NCBI GenBank assembly: GCA_000467715.1
Contig: AJFK01001077.1
Coordinates: 62,001-126,000, forward strand
Source of the DNA: Hysterium pulicare CBS 123377
Lineage: Eukaryota; Ascomycota; Dothideomycetes; Hysteriales; Hysteriaceae
DNA length: 64,000 nucleotides
Reading direction: 5' to 3'
Shown here: piece after piece, positions 47,156-56,652 of the stretch
Layout of the letters: every line of letters begins with the position of its first letter
How positions within the stretch are numbered: the stretch's first letter is position 1
The notes under the pieces: model-generated
The model's database searches: none
The model's input: the letters and a program-made list of their open reading frames with translations, nothing else
What the model was told of the DNA's origin: nothing
Program-made: the position numbers and the translations under genes

Positions 47156-49661
47156 TTATGCCGAGGGCTCCTCGACATCGTCTGGCTTGACCGTATCCGC
47201 ATCCTTCATCTCTTCATCAGCCGCCTCCGGTGGAGCTTCGGCCTTCTTCTTTTCTTCTTCAGCACGCTTCTGTCTTTCAATCTCGGCTTGCTTGGCCATC
47301 GCTGCCTCTTGTTGCGCTTTCAGGATGGTCTGGCGCTCCTCCTCGATCTTGTCGTTGTAGCGTTGTATAATCGGCCCAGCGATGGATCGGATCTCTTCCT
47401 TCTTGCTCACATACTGTGCTTTAGTGGCGTCTTCGCCCTCATCATATAGCCAATCCTACACGGCACTGTTAGCGTTGCTGACTTCGATAGGATCTAGCGC
47501 GGGTGCTTACCTCAATAGTCTCAAGTTTGGCCTGGAGCTTTGTCTTTTCGTCCTGGTTGGCAAATTCCGCGTACGTACCAATGATCTTATCTTTTAGCTC
47601 GTAAATGTAAGATTCCAACTCGTTCTTCTCGTTCTCGGTATCCGCAACCAGCTTATCTTCCATGATCATCTGGTTTTCCTTCTCGGCTGCCTGGTCTTTA
47701 CTCGCCTGGTCTAGAGAAGCAGTGCCTGCAGATAGCGGTAGATCTCCTTTCCGGGCCTGCTTCTTTACCTTCCTGGTCTTCGGCTTTTCTTCCTTAGCTC
47801 CCTCTTTCGCATCAACGTCCATTGCCTGTGTATCAATGTTTGTTAGCTTATTCGGTACAGGCACAGACGCGGACGAAAGCATTACAGGAGGATCATCGCT
47901 GTGTTTTTGTCTTTTCGCGGCACGCTGCGGCGATTGCGCGCTACTAGGATCAGGAGAGAAATCGAGAGGACGTACATCACCATCTTTCTTTTCACCCTCT
48001 TTTGTTTCCTTGGGAGGTTCTGGTATCGGCTCCTCCTCTTCTCGCTCCTCCACGTAATATCCGGATTCGACATTGAGCACACCGTGAAGATTCAATCGTG
48101 CCTTGAGTTTGCAGATCATAAAATCACCATTGGCGTCCGGCTTCACCCCTTTGACAGAGAATCTTCCGATCCAAGGATTTGTCTTGCCCGGGAGTTGGTC
48201 TGGCTTAGCGTATTTTGCCTCGAGGTCGAAAGCCTGCTTTCGGTAGAAGGTTAAGATCTTGGTCGAAGGCATGACGTTCCCTTTGTTGAAGACTGTGAGG
48301 CTAGTATCCTCGTCTGGGATATCGGGAGACTTCTCCCAGGTAAACTCAATGGGATAGTTGACCATATCATGTACGGAGAAATCTCGGACACGGAAGACAG
48401 GAGAGAGGATGGCGCAGCTGAAAGCACATCCTCGAGCAACGGCTTCGTCTTGGTTGAGAGTGAAGGAAAGAGGCTTGCCGAAGAATTGTTGAATGGCGGT
48501 CTTCAGAGACGGGACTCGGGTGCAACCACCGACCATCTCAACTGCGTCGATATCTTCAATCTTCAATTTTGCTTCTGCTAAGGCTTGCTCAATCGGGGCA
48601 GTGGCACGGTCGAGAAGTGGCCGCACGAGGTCTTCCAATTCCTCCCGCTTCAACATACCACGGACGTCGACATCGTTCATGACCGATTCAATGTTTAGAG
48701 GAGCAACGGAGTTGGCGGAAAGGATTTTCTTTAGCTTTTCAACACCAGCAGTAACTCGGATGCGTGCTTTTGCATTCTCGTTGATGTCAATCTTGAACTT
48801 TTCTTTGAATTCCTTGGCGAAATGATCTACCATGGCCTTATCGAAATTTCGGCCACCAAAGTGACGATCCCATGCTGTAGACTTTACGGCGAGTTCCCCC
48901 TTTTTGAATTCAACGATGGAGCAAGTATAGTTGCTGTGGCCGATGTCGATAAAGCACACCCGCCTTGGTTTCTCCTCCGGGCCTGGGAGGTCCAGCTTAG
49001 TGATGCCGTATCCGAGTGCGGTAGCAGTAGTGTCGTTGATTAATCGCAGGCACTTGAGGCCAGCAATTTCCGAGGCGTCTAAAAGACTCCTCCGTTGCAC
49101 GTCGGTATACCATGCAGGACAGCTGAGAACGACATCGGAGACTGGAAGCTTCAACTCTGCGGAGGCAGTAGATTTGACTTTGGTGAGAAACATAGCCACC
49201 AGTTGGGTGGCGGTGAACTGCTCCTTCTTCCCCAGATATGTGACTTCAGCACCAACCTGTCCATTTATATCGACGAGTGGGGCTGAGACAAAGTCCTTTT
49301 CTATTGTGACGTCGGGGTCTTTCAACGCGCGACCAGCAAGTCTTGTGAGGGAGGAGACGGTGTTCTTGAGGTTGGATATTTCCTGGTTCTTTGCAGCTTC
49401 GCCAATGTATCTACTTTTTGGTCCAAAGCCTACGAGAGACCTAGAAAAATGTGTCAGAGCGCGGTTTGTGGATAGGCTGGCTGTTGTAAACTTACGGTGT
49501 AGCGCGGTTGGAGACTTCATTTGTGATCTAAAGCGCAATTAGCACCTAATTCATGCAAATAGAGATACAAAAGCAGTTTTACATACCACATCGACACCTC
49601 TATTCCTTGCCACTGCAATGACGGTGTTTAGGGTGCCCAAATCAACACCCACAACACTCAT
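47156..49661 (-). CDS. sse1: Hsp110/Sse1-type chaperone and Hsp70 nucleotide-exchange factor
   Basis: Five exons are inferred: 49661-49587, 49527-49496, 49440-47976, 47825-47511 and 47455-47156; about 728 aa. The Hsp70-like ATPase begins MSVVGVDLGTLNTVIAVARN, continues in SNRATPSLVGF and includes INDTTATALGYG, FIDIGHSNYT and MVGGCTRVPS. A beta-domain follows, then an acidic insertion and a long charged helical C-terminus ending in an acidic tail, the hallmark of Hsp110. The 150-nt stretch 47975-47826 is open in frame but has a perfect donor (GTACGT), branch (GCTAACAAAC) and acceptor (ACACAG). Removing it joins KKDGD to AMDVD as in relatives, so I treat it as an intron; otherwise the protein would be 778 aa. 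Cytosolic; works with Hsp70 and Hsp90. Confidence 0.94.
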
Positions 49662-50150
49662 GATGACGGTGTGAGCGATATGCGCGGGGGGAATACGTGT
49701 AGGATTAAGTAACGAATGTAGAGCGGTAGACTCGAGTTTATGGGAGGTTTTCGAAAGGAAAATAGGGTGGTGACGAGCAGTTTGTGGTGATGTTTGTGGT
49801 AGCAGGCTGTGTTTTCTGAAAATTTCTAGAGATTTCCTGAAGTTTCTATCAGACTGACGGCCTCTTGGCATTGAGCTGGCGAACGACAGCCGCCAACCGC
49901 GGGGCAGGCACGGCCGCTTGGCATATCAACAGAGCCGCAACACCACGCTATGCTTTTGTAAACACTGCATTCGCTCTCTGCAGTCTCCATCCTCCTTTCA
50001 CGATACACGATCTCCGGCGTTTCCACTCTTCTCAATGCGACAGTTCGCTTCTAGGACCCCCTTAACAGTTTCGATAACGCGCCCGACTCCCCCCGTTGAA
50101 TTGCCCTCGTCATCTCCGATCCTGACTGTTTCGTGCGAAATAACGTCATC
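49662..50150. promoter_or_regulatory. Divergent promoter region (Hsp110 / Fta1)
   Basis: 489 bp between two outward-reading genes. A repeated GAAAnTTTC-like run near 49800-49850 (TTTTCTGAAAATTTCTAGA and TTTCCTGAAGTTTC) resembles heat-shock elements (nGAAn/nTTCn units), which would suit Hsp110. This is by eye only. Confidence 0.45.
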
Positions 50151-51425
50151 ATGGCTGAGATACCAGTATACCCATTATACGGCTCAAGCTTCACTTTATA
50201 CCGTCTATCGCCTCTCTACCACGGGGAGTCGCCCTTGTTAGACGCCTCCTCCTTGCGAACGCATTCCCGCAGACTCCGCGATCTACTCAAGGGCGACAAT
50301 CTTCGAGGTGTTCAGGTCGACTTCGCAGCCTCCGAAACGGCGCTCAATAACTCCGGTCCGCTGGAACAATGTCATTGGGATCTGCTGGGTGATGATGACT
50401 CTTGGATTGAATCACAACGACAGGCCAATGACCCTGAGTCTTCCTATGCTTCAAACGCACTGTCGCCAGAGACAGCTCGCGGCATCTCTGTAGATCTGCA
50501 GTATGCGAGGCATACACATCGCGCTTTTCTCTTGCGCGACCCGGAGGAAATTTCATCTATACCCAATTTCACATCGTTTCCACTCCTCCTGATTCGGATG
50601 CCAGCACCCATTCGTGAAATCTTCCTCAACTACCTGGCCACAACCTTCGATACGCGCGCTTCATCATTGAAACTTCGCTCCTCTTTCCTCACGTCTGCTC
50701 TAGAGTCCCACCTCCATCATCTTACCGCCGATTCGTCGACCCAATCGATACCCGATGTCATAAAACAACTCGGGCTTCAGCTCAGCTTCCCCACCAGTAC
50801 AGCATTACTCAAGAGTCTCGATATCAGTATCGCAAGTGAGGATGTGCCAAGGTTTCTTGCCCGTGGCAAACAGCTTGCTCGGGCTAGGAATGATCAAAAA
50901 CCTTTCACTGTTGCCCTCTCCGCGTACTTGAAATCCCACCTCGCACTCGACCTTTCCAATGAGAAAACCCACATCTCCAGAATCGCCTGCGGTTCCTTCG
51001 TTATAGGATCAGAGGGGAGATTAAAGCTCTATCCCCCGCCGCCTCTTCTTCCTGATTCCTCATTCGCTACCAGTTCACCTCACGACGCGTCGGCTGCCGA
51101 ATTGGCCATGCGTGACTTATACAGATCTCTGGTTCGAGAAGCATCAGGCTCTTTGCTCTTCCTTGTTGACGACCCCATGGAGGGCGTGGAACAAACAACA
51201 AATGATCGGACGCAGAAGCTTGGTCTAAAGGATAGCGCAGCTACTACTACCGTAGCAAAACCTCCGAAGGGAAGAGGTAGAAGTAGGGGTAGTACGGTAG
51301 AGAATGAACAGCAATCGGACACTGCAGCAGACGGGCAGACACCAGGTGGACTGGGTGTAGGAGGTATACCAACAGAACCACCGCCCCCATACGCCGAGCA
51401 TGACCCCAGTCTTGTCAGCACATAA
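50151..51425 (+). CDS. fta1: Kinetochore Sim4 complex subunit Fta1 (CENP-L)
   Basis: Single exon, 424 aa. The N-terminus YPLYGSSFTLYRLSPLYHG and the following HSRRLRDLLKGDNLRGVQV are the conserved opening of fungal Fta1/CENP-L. The central region includes FLLRDPEEISSIPNFTSFPLL, and the conserved ending SRIACGSFVIGSEGRLKLYPP lies near residue 275. The C-terminal 120 residues are polar and low-complexity. CENP-L/Fta1 belongs to the constitutive centromere-associated network (Sim4/Ctf19/COMA) and binds CENP-N in the inner kinetochore. I start at 50151; an in-frame ATG at 50133 would add only six residues. Divergent from Hsp110. Confidence 0.9.
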   Translation: MAEIPVYPLYGSSFTLYRLSPLYHGESPLLDASSLRTHSRRLRDLLKGDNLRGVQVDFAASETALNNSGPLEQCHWDLLGDDDSWIESQRQANDPESSYASNALSPETARGISVDLQYARHTHRAFLLRDPEEISSIPNFTSFPLLLIRMPAPIREIFLNYLATTFDTRASSLKLRSSFLTSALESHLHHLTADSSTQSIPDVIKQLGLQLSFPTSTALLKSLDISIASEDVPRFLARGKQLARARNDQKPFTVALSAYLKSHLALDLSNEKTHISRIACGSFVIGSEGRLKLYPPPPLLPDSSFATSSPHDASAAELAMRDLYRSLVREASGSLLFLVDDPMEGVEQTTNDRTQKLGLKDSAATTTVAKPPKGRGRSRGSTVENEQQSDTAADGQTPGGLGVGGIPTEPPPPYAEHDPSLVST

Positions 51426-52313
51426 GGCACTTAGTCATGCGTCAGGCTAGGGAATCTTTCATGCATTCACAGTGTTATGACCTTACGCATATTTGATTCC
51501 GGAGTATGGCAGAGGGGCTGACCGCGAGACGTTATGATATGTTATACCCATTTCTTTTAAGCATTTCGACTCCTTTTCGTAGGCAATGCTACAACATAAC
51601 CTTTCACATTCACTTGGCTTTTTTCTATATTCTACTCCTTCTGAAATTTTTCATTGCTCGGCATGTGATCGAATTTGGATATTGTGGCTAGTGTCTTGGC
51701 TAAATTGTCCGGACTGCAGGAATATCTCCCCCACGAACAGAGCAATTATTGAATCGTAAATTGCACCTCCACACCATCTCGCATAGCATAATCTTCTTGT
51801 GCCTGCAAATGCCTCTCTCCATATGAGTGCTGTGGTTTCAAAGTCTCCATTACCCAACCTTTTTCTGGCCTATTGAAAACAAGTTATACCTACTTTAACA
51901 CTTCCCAGGCAAACTCCAGGAGATCAACTAATTTTGCAACTGCTCGCAGAAGGCAAAGGAACTATGGGCACTGATAGCAACGATCCTAGTCAGAGTGTGC
52001 ACACGTTCTAAAGGCGTGGCATGGTGGCACCACATTCATGTGGAGAGCCAGGAAGGAAATCCATCCCACTCTCCCGTTCCCGGTTGCTGGATTTCGGCAT
52101 CGGGACTATAACCTCCGGCACAAAGAGACATCCACGTAATCTTAGGAGTAGTGAAATTGTACAGCCTGCCGGCTATCGGCAAGGATCAATATATGCGATA
52201 AAGAATACATTCCGAAGCGTATAAGAGATTCTGCGAAATACATATAAAGATGTCGAAGCCGATCTCTGAATGCTAATATTCTTGGCGTAGAACCTCCAGA
52301 TCATTCTAGCATC
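51426..52313. other. 0.89-kb intergenic, no gene seen
   Basis: Downstream flank of fta1 and promoter of the FAD oxidase. A TATAAA-like ACATATAAAGA near 52240 lies about 70 bp before the oxidase ATG. Short frames at 51651-51857 and 52021-52224 are unsupported. Confidence 0.5.
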
Positions 52314-54475
52314 ATGTCTCTCCTAATTTCCTTCTTCATCTCTTATTTCCTCTCATGCGTCTCCGCTTACAACTTTCCTTGGGAAGGTATCCAATTAACA
52401 GAAGCAGAGACCCAAAACTATACCGAGATCCAGTTTGCAAACATAACTCGCGCGTATTGGAATCCCACAAGCAGCAACACCACGAAGCAATGCAAAACCT
52501 TCCCAGGGGACGCAGATTGGCCAACCGACGCCCAATGGTCCAAGTTTAATGATACTCTAGGCGGCGTCCTCATAGAACCAGTTCCCCTTGCTGCGCCCTG
52601 TTATGCAGGTCCGTACTACGATGCCCAAAGATGTGATGTCCTGAAGGATAATTGGGCGAATGCGATGTTCCAGTATGCGGTGATCTTTTCGTAATCGTGG
52701 GAAATATGGAAGGCGTGCTAATTCAAAAAAGTACCGAGGACCCAACATCCATCATGACGCAATGGGGCGAGGGAAACACCTGTCTACCAGACGCCGGATT
52801 GAATGATACATGTACGATAGGCGGGTTCCCGGTTTATGTTGTTAATGCTTCGACGGTGCGGCATGTGCAGATGGCTGTGAACTTTGCTCGGAATCAGAAT
52901 ATCAGGTTGGTGATAAAGTGAGTAGACACTTTCTATCCATCTCTCCTTTTCCATTTGATATTAAACATCTGTTGATAGAAACACCGGCCATGATTTCAAC
53001 GGCAAATCCACCGGCGCCGGCGCCCTCAGCATATGGACCCACCACCTCAAAAACCTCGAATACCTCCCCAACCTCAACTCGACAAGCTACACAGGCCGCG
53101 CTGTCAAGTTGAGTGCGGGGATCGAGTCATACGACATTTCTCGGCTCATGGTCATACGTAATTTCACTATGGTCGCTCCTGGAGGCTTCACGGTTGGTGC
53201 GTTGGGGGGTTTTGCGCAGGGCGGAGGACATAGTATATATACGTCTTACTTTGGGTTGGCGGCAGATCAGATCGTTTCGTTGGAGGTGGTTACTGCGGAT
53301 GGGCGCTTCGTTACTGCGGATGCGGAGCAGAATCAGGATTTGTTTTGGGCGATTAGGGGAGGTGGGGGTGGTAAGTTTCCTCTTACAAGTTTCTCTCCAT
53401 TTGTGATCGATATGAAGCCGAAGAATGGTTATATACTGACAGTAACCCAGGCACCTTCGGCGTCGTCACCTCCGCAATCATGAAAGCCTACCCTCAAACC
53501 CCCGTCTCCATCGTCCCTATCTATTTCACCACCGTCCCCTTCACATTCAACGGCACATCTCTCCCAGCGCTCTCGACAGAAACCTTCTGGAAAGGCATCT
53601 ACATCTACTGGAAACACGTCATCCGGCTCTGCGAAGCCGGCGGCATAGGCTACAATTTCATCCGACACACAACACCCGTATCCATCTCCAATAACACAAA
53701 CACAACCGGTGGCCTAACATTCACGACGTCTTTCGAGCTTCCAGGCATGAACCGCACCCAAGCGTCCGCTTTCGCCGCTCCTTTCTTCTCCGATCTTGCC
53801 ACTGTAGGAATCAACCTCACTGTACCCTCGTTCCCAAGAATCCGCCACTACAAGAACTACTACACGAAGGACGTCCCACTCGCCGATCTCGCGGCCCGAC
53901 GGCCCAGCAACGATGTCTGGGACAACCGCCGCTTCGCCACACGACTCTTCCCACGTTCGGTCTTCGAGGACTCGGATCTGTTAAACCGGACCCACGACGC
54001 CATCCGCTCTTTCGTCGAAGAAGGCGGGTATACATTCCACGGCATAAACTACTCTCCAACACTAGAAGTGTCCGGCAACCCAGACAACGCCGTTCTCCCG
54101 GCGCTCCGTCACACAGTCATGCACGCCGAGGGTTTCGATCGCAATAACGCCGTCGGCAGTGTTTCCGAAATGATCGCTTCGCATGATCGCCTGCAGAGCT
54201 ATATCCAGCCATGGAGGGATATTGGGAGTGATGGCTCTTATATGAACGAAGCGGATGCTCAGGAGCCGGACTGGCAGGATGCGTTTTTCGGGGCAAATTT
54301 CGAGAGGTTGGATGAGATTAAACGGCGTAGGGATCCATGGGGCTTGTTTTATGCGCCTGCTTCGGTGGGGAGTCAGAGGTGGGTTGTTAAGAGTGAGGGA
54401 TATCCTAGACTGTGGCAGCAGAATGGGAGGTTGTGTCGTGTTGATGATGGGTTGATGAGCAGAAGGAGTCGATAG
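52314..54475 (+). CDS. Secreted FAD-linked oxidase, VAO/BBE family
   Basis: Four exons: 52314-52672, 52732-52917, 52979-53370 and 53451-54475; about 653 aa. A signal peptide (SLLISFFISYFLSCVSAY) leads. The FAD-binding PCMH domain has the strand VVNASTVRHVQMAVNFARNQ, then KNTGHDFNGKSTGAG spanning intron 2, whose His is a candidate flavin-attachment residue, then GGFTVGALGGFAQGGGHS and LGLAADQ-like FGLAADQIVSLEVVTADG, ending GGGGGTFGVVTSA across intron 3. The C-terminal BBE segment is near RRDPWGLFYAPASVGS. Such enzymes oxidise alcohols, sugars or secondary metabolites outside the cell. No biosynthetic cluster partners are adjacent. Exons 2-4 each begin C-rich and end G-rich. Confidence 0.93.
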
Positions 54476-54841
54476 GACGAGTCCTGGAATAGGCTGGCTT
54501 GGAAGATGTTTAGAATAGCTCCTCCTCCCGGACCGTACGGCTCTGCCCTCGCTGTACAGCATTCCTTTCAGCTTCAGTGTCGGCCTTGATGCCGGTTGGT
54601 TGCTTTCCATTCATATTGATATCTCTTCTCTTGTCATAGGAATAGACTGTTTCGTTCTCTTTTTGTAGATTTTGAAGCTGGCGCTGTTCATAAATTGTAA
54701 GGTGCAAACGTTTACATTGGAAGATTTTGCACAAGGAATATACCGTTTGAGACGTGTATGGTCATGATATCTAATCCAAAGTCTGAACATGGTCCTCGAG
54801 GCCACCACTAAACGCATTCTCTGCCTAATTACAGAGCCCTC
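54476..54841. other. Convergent intergenic, no gene seen
   Basis: 366 bp between the 3' ends of the FAD oxidase and the small secreted protein. Minus-strand frames here are extensions or shadows without support. Confidence 0.5.
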
Positions 54842-55458
54842 TCAGAGCTCCATAGATCCCATCTCACCAGCCTCATCCCCCTCGCAAATCTTCCTAGCCT
54901 GATTCTCTTCCTTACATGCCCCTTGCCCCACAACCCCATGTTCTGGGATCTCTCCATCCTTGAACGGAACTTGCAAGGCGATAGTCTCCTTATCAGAAGG
55001 ATATTCTGTAAAATGCCCCTCTCCGATAACATCAACCGCGACTATGACTGGATTCACGCCTTCCATTATCCAGAGATCGGCGGACGAGCCCGAAGAAGGT
55101 GGTATGGTTACATGGGCGAGACCAGATAGGAGGATGAAGAGCCTATTCCTGAAGTCAGATGAAAATCAATAGTGGAAAGACCTGTGCTGGGGATTCACAT
55201 CGGGTGGGGCGGTTTGTGCAGTCCTTCCTTTGATCTTGGGGGTAGAGCGACGTAGGTTATGTTCGTTGTATTTGCAAGTGACAAGGATGCGCCTACGGTT
55301 GGATACGTTGAAAAGGGGGTAAGAAATCGCCAACATTCGATCTGGGCATGACCGGACGCATCCGATATGACTGCGGATGCTTCGAGGTAATAATTGCATT
55401 CCTGAGCGCCACAATGGGTGATAGTGAATAAAGCTAGAAGGAAGGTGCCGATATGCAT
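54842..55458 (-). CDS. Small secreted protein of unknown function (188 aa)
   Basis: Two exons, 55458-55199 and 55148-54842, with a 50-nt intron (GTGAAT..TTCAG). The spliced frame joins GLHKPPHPM to NRLFILLSGLAHVTIP. A signal peptide is clear (HIGTFLLALFTITHCGAQ). The mature chain (about 168 aa) has five cysteines, two of them close to its start, and alternating beta-like strands: ITYVALPPRS, LFILLSGLAHVTIP, WIMEGVNPVIVAVDV, TIALQVPF, GEIPEHGVV. This pattern resembles a cupin-like small fold found in many fungal secretomes, but I cannot name the family with confidence. An effector-type or extracellular binding role is inference only. Confidence 0.8.
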
Positions 55459-55659
55459 TTTGAGAGCGCGATTAGATAAAAAAGAGTAGGGCCTGTATAT
55501 AGAGCCTTGCATGGATTGAAGTTGTCGAGAGAAGAGTGTGTATATGGAATGGAAATCAACGGATATTGCCGGAACGCGTATCTGTCGGATACATAATTTG
55601 TTCAACCCAACAAGTTCCATTTTGAAAGCTCCAATCCCCGTCTAACTGAGAGAATTAGA

Positions 55660-56157
55660 ATGTCAGTTCCGCCAATCACGACAATTATTCCAGCCGAGTT
55701 TCCTCAAGATCTAGACGTCGTTTCTGCTCTTTTCACGGCGTACGCTACGTCCCTCGGGATTGATCTTTCTTATCAAAACTTTGCTGCAGAATTATCATCG
55801 CTTCCTGGGAAGTATGCTTCTGCCAATGGCGGCGCGCTACTGTTGGCAAAGTCTGCCTCAGGGGATGCATTTGGTTGCGTAGCATTGCGCTCATTAGACC
55901 CTCCATACTGCTGCGAGATGAAGCGGTTATATGTTTCTCCAATGAGTCGAGGATCAGGTGCTGGACGAATGCTCCTGCAACGGGCAATTGAATGTGCGAA
56001 GGAGATGGGATATCGTGAGGTGCGCCTAGACACGCTCGCAAGTATGGTCGAGGCCAGAGCCTTATACAAGCGGTATGGCTTTAGAGAGATCGAGCCGTAC
56101 TATGACACTCCGATTGTTGGAACAGTGTTCCTTGCGCTAGATTTGGAGAAGCATTAA
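55660..56157 (+). CDS. GNAT-family N-acetyltransferase
   Basis: Single exon, 165 aa, full GNAT fold. After an N-terminal helix pair come ASGDAFGCVALRSLDP and CCEMKRLYVSPMSRGSGAGR, which contain the acetyl-CoA pyrophosphate loop (R-G-S-G-A-G-R, canonical Q/RxxGxG/A), then the C-terminal DTLASMVEARALYKRYGFREI signature. No targeting signal, so cytosolic or nuclear. Compact stand-alone GNATs of this sort acetylate small amines or amino-acid-like metabolites. The substrate is undetermined. It lies 201 bp from the divergent small secreted protein and shares that promoter region. Confidence 0.9.
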   Translation: MSVPPITTIIPAEFPQDLDVVSALFTAYATSLGIDLSYQNFAAELSSLPGKYASANGGALLLAKSASGDAFGCVALRSLDPPYCCEMKRLYVSPMSRGSGAGRMLLQRAIECAKEMGYREVRLDTLASMVEARALYKRYGFREIEPYYDTPIVGTVFLALDLEKH

Positions 56158-56652
56158 GGTCAGCCTTCCTTGAACAAAGTGTTTGGTAATGATGTGCTGA
56201 GCATTTCTAGAGCATGGAGATGTGTCCCCGACTCCTTGCCCTTGAATGCATGGATTGAGTATCACAATGACGTATGGAGCATTTTCATGAGAAAATATAT
56301 AGAGACGTAACAAAGTACTCTTTGGGATACGAAGGACCTTTAGAAAGGGTAGTTGATGGGATGAAAGAAAGATGGCTGGTCTGGGTAACAATGGACATGA
56401 CTCGTGAAATTAGTTCTGTGATCGCGCGTCGTGATCGTGCGCCTGTGACATCAAGACTTTTCAGACGCGTCGAGTACTACCCCTGTCTTCGACCATTCAC
56501 CCTTCATTATTCACATATGTTCCTTCAATCCTTCCTCCGACTGCGGTACATTTTCACCTTTCTATCCGACATTATTAGACCATCCAAATTCAATTCACCA
56601 ACATTCCTCCAAAGCGCATCAATTCACCTTCGCCACTCGCAGAAACACCATC
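56158..56652. other. Intergenic, promoter of the SNF2 gene
   Basis: 495 bp with no independent gene. The open frame 56274-56744 overlaps the SNF2 start in another frame and is not supported. Confidence 0.5.

Noticed and set aside
54062-54610. 182-codon minus-strand frame opposite the FAD oxidase C-terminus
   Set aside because: Antisense shadow of the BBE-containing exon.
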